The position numbers and the translations under genes were made by a program. Of a DNA stretch of 64,000 nt, positions 44,980-53,669 are shown one piece after another (positions within the stretch are counted from its first letter, which is position 1; every line of letters starts with the position of its first letter). The DNA is from an uncultured Anaeromusa sp. (GTDB taxonomy: Bacteria > Bacillota > Negativicutes > Anaeromusales > Anaeromusaceae), in the NCBI RefSeq assembly GCF_963668665.1, contig NZ_OY764902.1:780001-844000 (forward strand), read 5' to 3'. Under the pieces are notes generated by a model. The model worked only from the letters and a program-made list of their open reading frames with translations. It searched no databases and was not told the DNA's origin.

Positions 44980-45771
44980 TCAGAAGATACCAGCTTGTTT
45001 TAATCGAATGGCCAGCAAATCAGCAGCTTGACGGGGAGCCATCCCTTGAATGACTTCGCCCCCTTTGCGAGTTTCCGGGGCAAAAATTCGCACAACCCTT
45101 GTCGGCGATCCCTGCAGCCCTGTTTCTTCTGCTTGCAGTCCCAAATCTGCCAGCATCAAAATAGGAATTGATGTTTTATTCGCTCGCAAGCGTCCTTTAA
45201 TACTAGGATAGCGAGGTTCATTCAAACTTTTGGACACAGTCAAAACGGCAGGAAGAGAAAGTTCCAATACTTCATGACCGTCTTCCACTTCCCTCTCGGC
45301 AATCAGCCGTCTTTCTGCCGGAAATACTTCCAACTTGGAAACACAAGTGATTTGCGCCATATTCAAATGCTCCGCCAGTTCCGGCCCCACCTGCGCCGTA
45401 TCGCCGTCAATAGCCTGCTTGCCGCAAAAAATGAGTTCTGCCGGCTGCAGCTTAGCAATAGCCGCCGCCAACGTCCGGCTTGTAGCCAGGGTATCGGCCC
45501 CGGCGAAAGCCTTATCGCTGACCAACACGGCTTCGTCCGCGCCCAAGGCCAAGCACTCTTTCAGCACTTCCTGCGCCTGCAAAGGCCCCATGGTCAAAAC
45601 ACTCACCGTGCCGCCGCAACGCTCTTTCACGCGCAGCGCCTCTTCCAAAGCATGCCGGTCAAAAGGATTGAGTATGCTGGGAACATCCTGTCGCTGCAGA
45701 GTGTTGGTCTCCCTATCGATGCGCACTTCTGTCGTATCAGGCACTTGCTTGACGCAAACTAGTATTTTCAC
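44980..45771 (-). CDS. etfB: Electron transfer flavoprotein beta subunit
   Basis: EtfB (263 residues) begins MKILVCVKQVPDTTEVRID and contains NPFDRHALEEALR and the CGKQAIDGDTAQVGPELAEHL region of the nucleotide-binding fold. In canonical EtfB this site holds AMP, in bifurcating forms a second FAD; I cannot decide from reading. The start is GTG at 45771 with GGAGGAGCTGAC upstream. It is first in the etfB-etfA-DUF2007 operon. Confidence 0.94.
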   Translation of the reverse strand: MKILVCVKQVPDTTEVRIDRETNTLQRQDVPSILNPFDRHALEEALRVKERCGGTVSVLTMGPLQAQEVLKECLALGADEAVLVSDKAFAGADTLATSRTLAAAIAKLQPAELIFCGKQAIDGDTAQVGPELAEHLNMAQITCVSKLEVFPAERRLIAEREVEDGHEVLELSLPAVLTVSKSLNEPRYPSIKGRLRANKTSIPILMLADLGLQAEETGLQGSPTRVVRIFAPETRKGGEVIQGMAPRQAADLLAIRLKQAGIF

Positions 45772-45816
45772 AGCCTGTCAGCTCCTCCACACGCGTCACT
45801 ATTCATTTGGAGTCCG

Positions 45817-45825
45817 TGTTATACT
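45817..45825 (+). promoter_or_regulatory. Extended -10 promoter of the ydcF-like gene
   Basis: TGTTATACT matches TGnTATACT and lies 40 nt before the start codon. No clear -35. Confidence 0.45.
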
Positions 45826-45864
45826 AATACTAATTCATGATACCATATTCGATGGAGGTCTGCC

Positions 45865-46518
45865 ATGAAGACTTATAAAAAAATCACCGGCCTAGTAAGC
45901 GTTGCGGCTTTGCTTTTGCTGCTCGGCAGCGAGGTTCTGGTCCTAAAGGACGCCTTCACTGCGGCACCTGCTCCCAGCCAGGCTATTCTCATTCTGGGAA
46001 CCCGTGTCTACGGGCAAGAACCAGGGCCTATGCTCCAGCTGCGTTTAGAAAAAGCCCTGGCTTTATATCGCCAGGGCTTTGCGCCGTACCTATTGGTCAG
46101 CGGCGGCCAAGGAGCCGACGAGGACATTAGCGAAGCCGCCGCCATGCGTAACTATCTAATGGCCCGAGACGTTCCTGCCGCCGCCATTCTTCTAGAGGAC
46201 GCTTCTACAAGCACTTACGAAAACCTGCGCAACAGCACTGCTATTCTTCGGGAAAAAGATTTGAACCAGGTAATCGTCGTCACCAATCGTTCTCACGTTT
46301 TCCGTTCCTTATATTTAGCCCGCCTTCACGGCCTTGACGCCAGCGGAGGCGCCGCACCCATGAGTGACCGGCCTCTCGCCTCGGCATATCAGTTCTTTCG
46401 AGAAGGGGTTGCTGTCCTTTCACTCATGCGGTATGAACACTTCCTGTCCCCAATACCCGCTCCAGCTCCTCCAAGGTCTGGGGCGTTGCTTCAATCCAAA
46501 AGCGCTCTTCCGTTGTAA
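45865..46518 (+). CDS. YdcF/SanA-like DUF218 membrane protein
   Basis: A 217-residue protein with one N-terminal membrane helix (about residues 7-26) and a DUF218 domain: ILILGTRVYGQEPGPMLQLRLEKAL, LVSGGQGADEDISEA, DASTSTYENLRNS and VTNRSHVFRSLYLAR. Family members such as SanA and ElyC act in envelope functions, including polyprenyl lipid or peptidoglycan steps. GGAGGTCTGCC precedes the ATG. Its last 95 nt overlap the 3' end of dnaE on the opposite strand. Confidence 0.88.
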   Translation: MKTYKKITGLVSVAALLLLLGSEVLVLKDAFTAAPAPSQAILILGTRVYGQEPGPMLQLRLEKALALYRQGFAPYLLVSGGQGADEDISEAAAMRNYLMARDVPAAAILLEDASTSTYENLRNSTAILREKDLNQVIVVTNRSHVFRSLYLARLHGLDASGGAAPMSDRPLASAYQFFREGVAVLSLMRYEHFLSPIPAPAPPRSGALLQSKSALPL

Positions 46519-49500
46519 TCACGCGGCGGCTGTCTATTAAATGCAGCAAAACACGGCAGGAGCCGCGATGCCGGGAAAAGACCTCGCGCAAAGCATCAAA
46601 AACAGGCTGGGTTTCCTGCTCCTTGCGCAGTTGCAGCCGCACCTCCTGCGGCTGTTCCCTCAAAAGAGAAATGCGCTCCGCCAGCACTTTTACTCCTTCT
46701 TCGCTCACGCTGACCTTCCCCTGCACGATAACCGGCGTATCCGGCACAAGCAATGGCATGGCCTGGTGGAAAACACGGGGGAAGACCACTACTTCCATCT
46801 GCCTGGAAAAGTCCTCCAGCGCCACAAAGCACATCATATCCCCATTTCGGGTACTGATCCGTTTAGCCGCTGCCACCATGCCGCCAATGCGTATCTTTTT
46901 CCCATCCGCCGGCTGCGCCTGCAGCTCTTCCAAAGAAGTCAGGCCCGCCAACTGCTGCCGAAACGGTTCCAAAGGATGACCGGTAATGTAAAAGCCGGTT
47001 ATTTCTTTTTCTAAGGCTATTAATTGCGGCATCGGCAGCTCCGGCAAGTCCGGTAATTCGAGCGAGCAAGTTTCCGCCAGCTCTTCCTCGCCAAACAAGC
47101 CCAACTGTCCGCTTTGGGCATCCCGTTGACAGCCGGCCCCCACATCGACCGCCTGATCAAGCACCGCCAGCAGTTGTGAGCGTTTAGCGCCTGTAGAATC
47201 AAACGCGCCGCATTTAATCAAGCTTTCCATTACACGCTTATTGACAAGACGCATATCTACGCGACTGCAAAAATCCACCAGCGACGCGAACGGTCCTTCT
47301 GACTCTCTAGCGGCCATAACGCTTTCGATAGCTCCTTCGCCGACGTTTTTCACTGCCGACAAGCCAAAACGAATGGAGTCGCCATCAACGCTAAACCGGC
47401 TTTCACTGGCGTTGACATCCGGCGGCAGCACAGAGATGCCCAAGCGCCGGCATTCTTCAATATAATGACCGACTTTATCGCTGGCCCCCATAATACTGGT
47501 CAAGGTAGCCGCCATAAATTCATGAGGAAAATGCGCCTTCAGATACGCCGTCTGGTACGTAACCAGCGCATACGCGGCGCTATGGGATTTATTAAAGCCG
47601 TAATCGGCAAAATGAGACATCAGCTCAAAGACGTCTTTCGCCAAAGAAGTATCAATCCCTTTGGCGGCTGCGCCCTTCAAAAAGTTCTCCTTCTGCGCTT
47701 CCAGAACGGAGTGCTTTTTTTTGCCCATGGCGCGCCGCAGCAAGTCCGCCTGTCCCAGGCTGAAGCCCGCCAAGGTGGACGCAATTTGCATAACCTGTTC
47801 CTGATACAAAATAACCCCAAAGGTATCTTTTAAGATAGGCTCCAGCCAGGGATGCATATAGGTCACTTCTTTACGCCCGTGACGTCCATTAATAAAATCA
47901 GTAACCATGCCGCTGCCTAGAGGACCCGGCCGATAGAGCGCCACCAGCGGAATTAAATCCTCAAAGCGTTCCGGGCGCAATTCCTTTACCAAATTCGTCA
48001 TGCCGGACGATTCCACCTGAAATACGCCGCCCGTGTCGCCGCTGGCCAGCATAGCGCAAGTTGCGGCATCATCCATGGGAATGGTTTCTAAATCGACTTC
48101 AACGCCTCTGTTTTTAGCCGCCAGCTCCAGGGTATCGCCAATTACCGTCAGCGTGCGCAGGCCCAAAAGGTCCATCTTCAATAAGCCGATTTCTTCCACG
48201 CGGTCTTTGTCATACTGCGTGGTTAAAAAACCTTCAGAGGAATGCTGCAGCGGCACCAGATGCGTCAAAGGTTCTTTGGCAATCACGAGTCCTGCAGCGT
48301 GAGTGGAAGCATGCCGCGGCAGTCCTTCCAGCGCCATAGCCAGATCCAGCAGCTTACGAACGGTCTCTTCGCCTTCATAGGCTTCGCGCAGAGGCGGGCT
48401 GGTTTCCAAGGCGCGCTTTAAGGTAATTCCCAGCTCTCCGGGAACCATCTTGGCGATCCGGTCCACTTCGCTATAAGAAAGACTCAACGCTCGCCCAACA
48501 TCGCGAATGGCCGCCTTCGCCGCCATCGTCCCGAAGGTAATGATCTGGGCCACTCGGTCGCTGCCATAGCGCCGCGATACATACTCAATGACTTCGCCAC
48601 GGCGCACATAGCAAAAGTCAATATCGATATCAGGCATGCTGACGCGTTCTGGATTCAAAAACCGTTCAAAAAGCAACCCGTAGCGTAAGGGGTCAATATC
48701 GGTAATTCCCAGCAAAAACGCGACAATGCTGCCTGCGGCGCTGCCGCGACCAGGGCCTACGGCAATTTTCTGCTCCTTGGCGTAGTTAATAAAATCCCAA
48801 ACAATCAAAAAATAGCTGGAATAACCCATTTGCTTAATAACGCCCAGTTCGTACTGCAAACGCTCCCGAACCTCCGCTGTTTCCTCAGCGTATCTTCTGG
48901 GAAGCCGCTCTTCACAGAGTTGGATCAAATAAGCATCCGCCGTCAGGCCCTCGGGCAGCGGAAACTGTGGCAAATGAAAATGTCCAAAGTCAAAATCCAC
49001 CTGGCAGCGTTCAGCAATGCGACAGGTATTGGCCAGCGCTTCCGGATAAGAAGTAAAGAGTTCCGCCATTTCCTCGCCACTCTTTAGGTAAAATTCATCG
49101 CTGGGAAAACGCATCCGCCCTTCTTCATCCACAGTTTTGCCCATCTGGATGCACATAAGCACGTCATGACTTTCGCTGTCTTTTCTTTCTACATAATGCA
49201 GATCATTGGTCGCTACCAAAGATATCCCCAGCTTCGCCGCCAAGGCCGCCAAAAGAGGATTGAGCTCCTTTTGCTCCGGCATGCCGTGGTCCTGCAGCTC
49301 CATATAAAAATGTTCCGGCCCAAAAAGCTCCAGGTATTCCCTCGCCAGCGCCTCGGCTTTTTCCTCCTGCCCTCGCAGCAGCGCCGCTGGGATCTCTCCC
49401 GCCAGGCAGGCGCTCAACGCGATAATTCCTTCCTTATATTCCGCCAATATCTCATGATCAATGCGCGGCTTATAGTAAAAGCCTTCGCAATAACCTTTAG

Positions 49501-49825
49501 AAACCAGCTCCACTAAATTGCGGTAACCAGTTTCGTTTTCCGCCAACAACACCAAATGATAGGCGTATTCACCGTCCACGCTGGCTTTTTCCTGCCGCGA
49601 ACGCGGCGCCACATAGACTTCGCAGCCAATCACAGGATGAATACCCTGTTTTTTCGCTTCTTTATAGAAATCAACGACTCCGTACATGGTTCCATGATCG
49701 GTAATCGCCAAAGACGTCATGCCCAGCTCTTTGGCCCGAGCCACCAGATTTTTAATACGGCTGGCTCCATCAAGCAAGCTATATTCAGTATGCACATGCA
49801 AGTGCGTAAACGGTACCTTGGACAT
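46424..49825 (-). CDS. dnaE: DNA polymerase III alpha subunit DnaE
   Basis: The 1133-residue replicative polymerase subunit has the PHP domain start FTHLHVHTEYSLLDGA, the catalytic aspartates in MPDIDIDFCY (near residue 403), a helix-hairpin-helix region and a C-terminal OB fold (KIRIGGMVAAAKRISTRNGD). Most Firmicutes carry both PolC and a DnaE; which DnaE class this is cannot be settled by eye. The ATG at 49825 with GGGAGGTTGCT upstream is chosen over the frame start at 49855. No intein or interruption is seen. Confidence 0.96.
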   Translation of the reverse strand: MSKVPFTHLHVHTEYSLLDGASRIKNLVARAKELGMTSLAITDHGTMYGVVDFYKEAKKQGIHPVIGCEVYVAPRSRQEKASVDGEYAYHLVLLAENETGYRNLVELVSKGYCEGFYYKPRIDHEILAEYKEGIIALSACLAGEIPAALLRGQEEKAEALAREYLELFGPEHFYMELQDHGMPEQKELNPLLAALAAKLGISLVATNDLHYVERKDSESHDVLMCIQMGKTVDEEGRMRFPSDEFYLKSGEEMAELFTSYPEALANTCRIAERCQVDFDFGHFHLPQFPLPEGLTADAYLIQLCEERLPRRYAEETAEVRERLQYELGVIKQMGYSSYFLIVWDFINYAKEQKIAVGPGRGSAAGSIVAFLLGITDIDPLRYGLLFERFLNPERVSMPDIDIDFCYVRRGEVIEYVSRRYGSDRVAQIITFGTMAAKAAIRDVGRALSLSYSEVDRIAKMVPGELGITLKRALETSPPLREAYEGEETVRKLLDLAMALEGLPRHASTHAAGLVIAKEPLTHLVPLQHSSEGFLTTQYDKDRVEEIGLLKMDLLGLRTLTVIGDTLELAAKNRGVEVDLETIPMDDAATCAMLASGDTGGVFQVESSGMTNLVKELRPERFEDLIPLVALYRPGPLGSGMVTDFINGRHGRKEVTYMHPWLEPILKDTFGVILYQEQVMQIASTLAGFSLGQADLLRRAMGKKKHSVLEAQKENFLKGAAAKGIDTSLAKDVFELMSHFADYGFNKSHSAAYALVTYQTAYLKAHFPHEFMAATLTSIMGASDKVGHYIEECRRLGISVLPPDVNASESRFSVDGDSIRFGLSAVKNVGEGAIESVMAARESEGPFASLVDFCSRVDMRLVNKRVMESLIKCGAFDSTGAKRSQLLAVLDQAVDVGAGCQRDAQSGQLGLFGEEELAETCSLELPDLPELPMPQLIALEKEITGFYITGHPLEPFRQQLAGLTSLEELQAQPADGKKIRIGGMVAAAKRISTRNGDMMCFVALEDFSRQMEVVVFPRVFHQAMPLLVPDTPVIVQGKVSVSEEGVKVLAERISLLREQPQEVRLQLRKEQETQPVFDALREVFSRHRGSCRVLLHLIDSRRVITTEERFWIEATPQTLEELERVLGTGSVHTA

Positions 49826-49892
49826 AGCAACCTCCCGAAGTTGTTCTTGTCTCATTTTCCTTCAATCGTCGTATCTTGTCAAATCGATTGCC

Positions 49893-49921
49893 TTGACTAT
49901 TTTTTCAGTAGGACTTATGCT
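49893..49921 (+). promoter_or_regulatory. Promoter of csoR-copA
   Basis: TTGACT (49893-49898), 17-nt spacer, TATGCT (49916-49921). The CsoR-type palindrome begins 4 nt after the -10. Confidence 0.7.
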
Positions 49922-49925
49922 TAAT

Positions 49926-49942
49926 ATACCCTACTGGGGTAT
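49926..49942 (+). promoter_or_regulatory. CsoR-type copper operator
   Basis: ATACCC, then TACT, then GGGGTAT form the GC-tract palindrome typical of CsoR sites (TACCC-N-GGGTA). It covers the transcription start region directly before csoR, so apo-CsoR can block the promoter. Confidence 0.75.
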
Positions 49943-49962
49943 TGCATCAAGGAGGATATTAT

Positions 49963-50232
49963 ATGCTAAACGAAAAAGAAAAGAAAAATCTCCAGCAACG
50001 TTTAAAAAAAGTATCCGGTCAAATTAACGGCATTGATAAAATGATCGACGACAGCCGCTACTGCGTAGACATTCTGCAGCAAATTCTCGCCGCCCGGGCC
50101 GCGCTGAACCAGGTCGCCCTGCTCATTTTAGAAAGCCATACCAAAAGCTGCGTGGTCAACGCCATCAAAGCGGATCACGCCAACGAAAGCATCGCTGAAT
50201 TAATGACCGTACTCAAACAGTTTAATCGTTAA
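49963..50232 (+). CDS. csoR: Copper-sensing repressor CsoR
   Basis: An 89-residue all-helical repressor of the CsoR/RcnR family. The copper ligands Cys-His-Cys appear as C34, H59 and C63 (in RYCVDI and ESHTKSCVV), the exact spacing of copper-type CsoR. When Cu(I) binds, the tetramer leaves its operator and copA is expressed. GGAGGATATTAT precedes the ATG. It is followed by copA after 13 nt, and its likely operator lies at 49926-49942. Confidence 0.93.
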   Translation: MLNEKEKKNLQQRLKKVSGQINGIDKMIDDSRYCVDILQQILAARAALNQVALLILESHTKSCVVNAIKADHANESIAELMTVLKQFNR

Positions 50233-50245
50233 AGGATGTGAGCGT

Positions 50246-52642
50246 ATGTCTGCTGAACAGCAAACAACCTTGAAAATTTCCGGCATGTCCTGCGCCGCCT
50301 GCGCCAAGCGCATCGAAAAAGGCCTCTCCCGCCTTGACGGCGTTACCCAGGCTCAAGTCAATTTCGCCACCGAAGCCGCCAGTGTCACCTACGACGCCGC
50401 CAAAGTCCGCGAAACCCAATTAGCGGAAAAAGTGGCGACCTTGGGCTTCCAGGTGATTCTGGAAAAAGCGGATTTTAAGATATCTGGCATGACCTGCGTC
50501 AACTGCGCCGCCCTCATTGAAAAAATGCTGGTCAAAGCTCCCGGCGTTCACTCTGTCCAGGTTAATTTCGCCTCGGAAAAAGCCAGCATTCAATATAATG
50601 CCAGCGTCCTTGCTGCGTATGACCTGCAGGAAAAAATACGACGCCTTGGCTATGAGGCAACTCCGATCATTGAAAAGGCATCCTTTGATCAAGAAAAACA
50701 GCTGCGTCAAAAGGAACTGCACACCCAGAAACAGCGTCTCTTTTTTGCAGCGGCCTTATCGCTGCCGCTGCTGCTAGGCATGGTTTTTCATACCCTGCAA
50801 TGGGAAGCGGCGCACTGGCTGATGAACCCTTATGTGCAGTTGCTTTTGGCCACGCCAGTGCAATTCGGCGCCGGCTGGGCTTTTTATCGCGGCGCTTACC
50901 ATGCGCTGCGCAGCGGCAGTGCTAATATGGACGTCTTAGTCGTTTTGGGCACCTCCGCCGCCTATTTCTACAGTCTCGCCAACGTGCTGCAAGATCAGCC
51001 GCAGCTATATTTCGAGACCTCCGCCGTACTAATTACCCTCATTATTCTGGGTAAATTTCTGGAAGCCACCGCGAAAGGCCGCACGTCTGAAGCCTTAAAA
51101 GCGCTAATGGGCCTTCAAGCCAAAACGGCCCATAGGCTTTTGCAAGGAGAAGAAACTGATGTACCGGTCGAAGCCGTCCTGCCTGGGGACGTTCTGCGGG
51201 TACGCCCTGGTGAAAAAGTGCCTGTAGACGGCGTGATCTTAGAAGGCGCCTCGGCCTTAAATGAGTCTATGCTGACCGGTGAAAGCCTGCCTGTCGATAA
51301 AAAAGCAGGCGACACCGTTATCGGCGGCACCTTAAATACTTTTGGGGCGTTTACGTTTCAGACCACCAAAATTGGCAAGGATACCATGCTGGCGCAAATC
51401 ATGCGCATTGTCGAAGAAGCCCAAGGCTCCAAAGCGCCTATACAGCGTTTCGCCGACAAGGTATCCGCCTATTTTGTGCCTGCTGTTTTATTGCTGGCGC
51501 TGGCCACCTTTCTAGTCTGGTACTTGATAGTAGCGCCAGGAGACTTCGCCACCGCCTTAACCCATTTTACAGCGGTCCTAGTCATCGCCTGCCCTTGCGC
51601 TTTGGGTCTGGCTACGCCTACGTCCATTATGGTCGGCACAGGCATCGGCGCTGAGCGAGGGATTTTAATCCGCAACGCTGAGCATTTGGAAACAGCCCAT
51701 CGCCTTACGGCTATTGTCCTTGATAAAACCGGCACCCTGACCAATGGTCTGCCGGAAGTAACCGATATTCTGCCTGTTCCCGGCGTAACGCCGCAAGATT
51801 TGCTGCTCCTTGCCGCGCAAGGAGAAAGCAGCTCTGAGCATCCGCTGGCGCAGGCCATCGTCCGCCACGCCCGCACCCAAGAGCTGCCACTGCAGTCTCC
51901 GGCATCCTTTCGCGCGATTCCCGGTTTTGGCATTGAAGCCGTAACCGTTGAAGGCAAGCAGCTTTTTCTAGGTACGCGTCAATGGCTTCTTGCTCAACAA
52001 ATCGATACTGCACCGCTAGAGCAAGTCATGCGCGAACTAGAAGACCAGGGAAAAACCGTAATCTTAGCCGCCCAGAGCGAGCAGCTTCTTGGACTCATCG
52101 CGCTGGCGGACACGCTCAAAGAACATTCCGCCGCTACCGTCGCCGCTTTACAGGATATGGGCCTTGAGGTTTGGATGCTCAGCGGCGACAATACCCGCAC
52201 CGCCAACCATGTAGCCGCCGCTCTCGGCATCAAACATGTCCTGGCGGAAGTTCTGCCGGAAAATAAGGCGGCTGAAGTGGCCAAGCTGCAACAGCTCGGC
52301 CATGTCGTTGGCATGGTGGGCGACGGTATTAACGATGCGCCAGCGCTTGCCCGCGCTGACATTGGCTTTGCCATCGGCACCGGTACGGACGTAGCCATGG
52401 AAGCGGCGGACATCACTCTTATCAGTGGTGATTTGCACGGTATCATTCAGGCCATACGTCTCAGCCGCGCTACCTTGCGCAACATCAAGCAAAATCTCTT
52501 TTGGGCGCTGTTCTACAATTCCATTTGCATTCCCGCTGCCGCTGCCGGCTTTTTATCTCCCATTATGGCTGGGGCCGCTATGTCTTTTAGCTCTATTTCC
52601 GTAGTATTGAACGCGCTGCGCCTTAAAAAAAGCAAGTGGTAA
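50246..52642 (+). CDS. copA: Copper-exporting P1B-type ATPase CopA
   Basis: A 798-residue P-type ATPase with two N-terminal heavy-metal domains (MSCAAC at 14-19 and MTCVNC at 82-87), eight membrane helices, the CPCALG ion site near residue 449, the phosphorylated aspartate in DKTGT near 492, and GDGIND near 692. It exports Cu(I) across the cytoplasmic membrane. AAAGGATGTGAGCGT precedes the ATG. It is co-transcribed with csoR. No CopZ chaperone gene follows. Confidence 0.96.
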   Translation: MSAEQQTTLKISGMSCAACAKRIEKGLSRLDGVTQAQVNFATEAASVTYDAAKVRETQLAEKVATLGFQVILEKADFKISGMTCVNCAALIEKMLVKAPGVHSVQVNFASEKASIQYNASVLAAYDLQEKIRRLGYEATPIIEKASFDQEKQLRQKELHTQKQRLFFAAALSLPLLLGMVFHTLQWEAAHWLMNPYVQLLLATPVQFGAGWAFYRGAYHALRSGSANMDVLVVLGTSAAYFYSLANVLQDQPQLYFETSAVLITLIILGKFLEATAKGRTSEALKALMGLQAKTAHRLLQGEETDVPVEAVLPGDVLRVRPGEKVPVDGVILEGASALNESMLTGESLPVDKKAGDTVIGGTLNTFGAFTFQTTKIGKDTMLAQIMRIVEEAQGSKAPIQRFADKVSAYFVPAVLLLALATFLVWYLIVAPGDFATALTHFTAVLVIACPCALGLATPTSIMVGTGIGAERGILIRNAEHLETAHRLTAIVLDKTGTLTNGLPEVTDILPVPGVTPQDLLLLAAQGESSSEHPLAQAIVRHARTQELPLQSPASFRAIPGFGIEAVTVEGKQLFLGTRQWLLAQQIDTAPLEQVMRELEDQGKTVILAAQSEQLLGLIALADTLKEHSAATVAALQDMGLEVWMLSGDNTRTANHVAAALGIKHVLAEVLPENKAAEVAKLQQLGHVVGMVGDGINDAPALARADIGFAIGTGTDVAMEAADITLISGDLHGIIQAIRLSRATLRNIKQNLFWALFYNSICIPAAAAGFLSPIMAGAAMSFSSISVVLNALRLKKSKW

Positions 52643-52754
52643 ACCACCTGCCTCATTCATCTCTTGTTTTTTTATCCCGGCTGCAGCATAATTATAAAGA
52701 GAAAGCCTGCCCAAAAGGGAGGCCGCTTATTTTTCTATGAATACGAGGTGTACT

Positions 52755-53627
52755 ATGATCCGTATTGGAATTTTACAACTAACCCAAATGTTGGATGATG
52801 CCGTCGAAGGCTTCCAAGAAGGACTCCAGGTCTTGAACGTAAAGGCGGAGTTTATTTATCGCAACGCTGACGGCCAGCCTTCCCGGCTGCCTCAGTTAGC
52901 AGCAGAGCTGGCGGCAGCCGACGTAAGCTTGATCTTCGCCTGCACCACTCCGTCCGCCTTGGCGGCGATTGCTCTGCCCGAAGATATCCCTGTCGTCTAC
53001 ACGCCTGTATTTGATCCCGTCGGCGCCGGTCTGGCCGCCTCTCTCGAGAAGCCTGGCGGTAACGCTACCGGTGTTTCCGGCATGGTTTCAGCCGCTGAGA
53101 AAATCACTTTTATGCGCCGGTTGCTGCCCAACCTAGCTCGTCTGGGCATTTTATTCCACGCTCACGATGCTAACGCGCAGCTGGAAATGAAGCATTTCCG
53201 CCAGGCGGCATCCGCTGCAGACCTGTGCTGCGTAGAAATCCCTCTGGAAAAAGCCGAAGATATCTCTTCCTTGCCGCAGTTGCTGCCGGAAGATTTGGAC
53301 GCGATCTTTTTACCCATCGGCAAGGCCCTTGAGGATAATTTCGCCTCCATTGTCTACTACACCGATACGTTAGCTTTGCCTATTGTCGCTTCCCATGCCC
53401 CCAACGTTCCTGCCGGCGCTTTAGGCGCTCTTGTTGCGGACCACCGCCAACTAGGAAAAGCCTGCGCTGCCAAAGCCGCTGCCATTCTCGCCGGAACTCC
53501 GGCTGGCAGCATTCCTGTGGATATCGTGAAAGAACCTCATGTTTTGTTAAATTCCTTTGCCGCCCTAAATCTTGGCGTGGATCTCGCGGCCGACCTACAG
53601 GCGGAAGCACGGGAAATTTTCGAATAA
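52755..53627 (+). CDS. ABC-type substrate-binding-like protein without signal peptide
   Basis: The 290-residue product matches the ABC_sub_bind (DUF534/TrpX-like) family: RIGILQLTQMLDDAVEGFQEGL, FACTTPSALAAI, PVVYTPVFDPVGAGLA, NATGVSGMVSAAEKI and DAIFLPIGKALEDN. Relatives are exported lipoproteins that feed tryptophan, tyrosine or similar compounds to an ABC transporter. Here neither ATG (52737 or 52755) gives a signal peptide or lipobox, and no permease or ATPase gene is next to it. I prefer 52755 because of GAGGTG 5 nt upstream. It may be a cytoplasmic ligand sensor or a domain left from a lost transporter. Confidence 0.75.
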   Translation: MIRIGILQLTQMLDDAVEGFQEGLQVLNVKAEFIYRNADGQPSRLPQLAAELAAADVSLIFACTTPSALAAIALPEDIPVVYTPVFDPVGAGLAASLEKPGGNATGVSGMVSAAEKITFMRRLLPNLARLGILFHAHDANAQLEMKHFRQAASAADLCCVEIPLEKAEDISSLPQLLPEDLDAIFLPIGKALEDNFASIVYYTDTLALPIVASHAPNVPAGALGALVADHRQLGKACAAKAAAILAGTPAGSIPVDIVKEPHVLLNSFAALNLGVDLAADLQAEAREIFE

Positions 53628-53669
53628 ACTCAACCTCCTTGGGGTGAGATTGTTGAAAGATATGGAGAG

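Noticed and set aside
45820..45825. A -35/-10 pair TTGGAG...TATACT before the ydcF-like gene
   Set aside because: The spacing would be only 7 nt. The extended -10 reading is more sensible.
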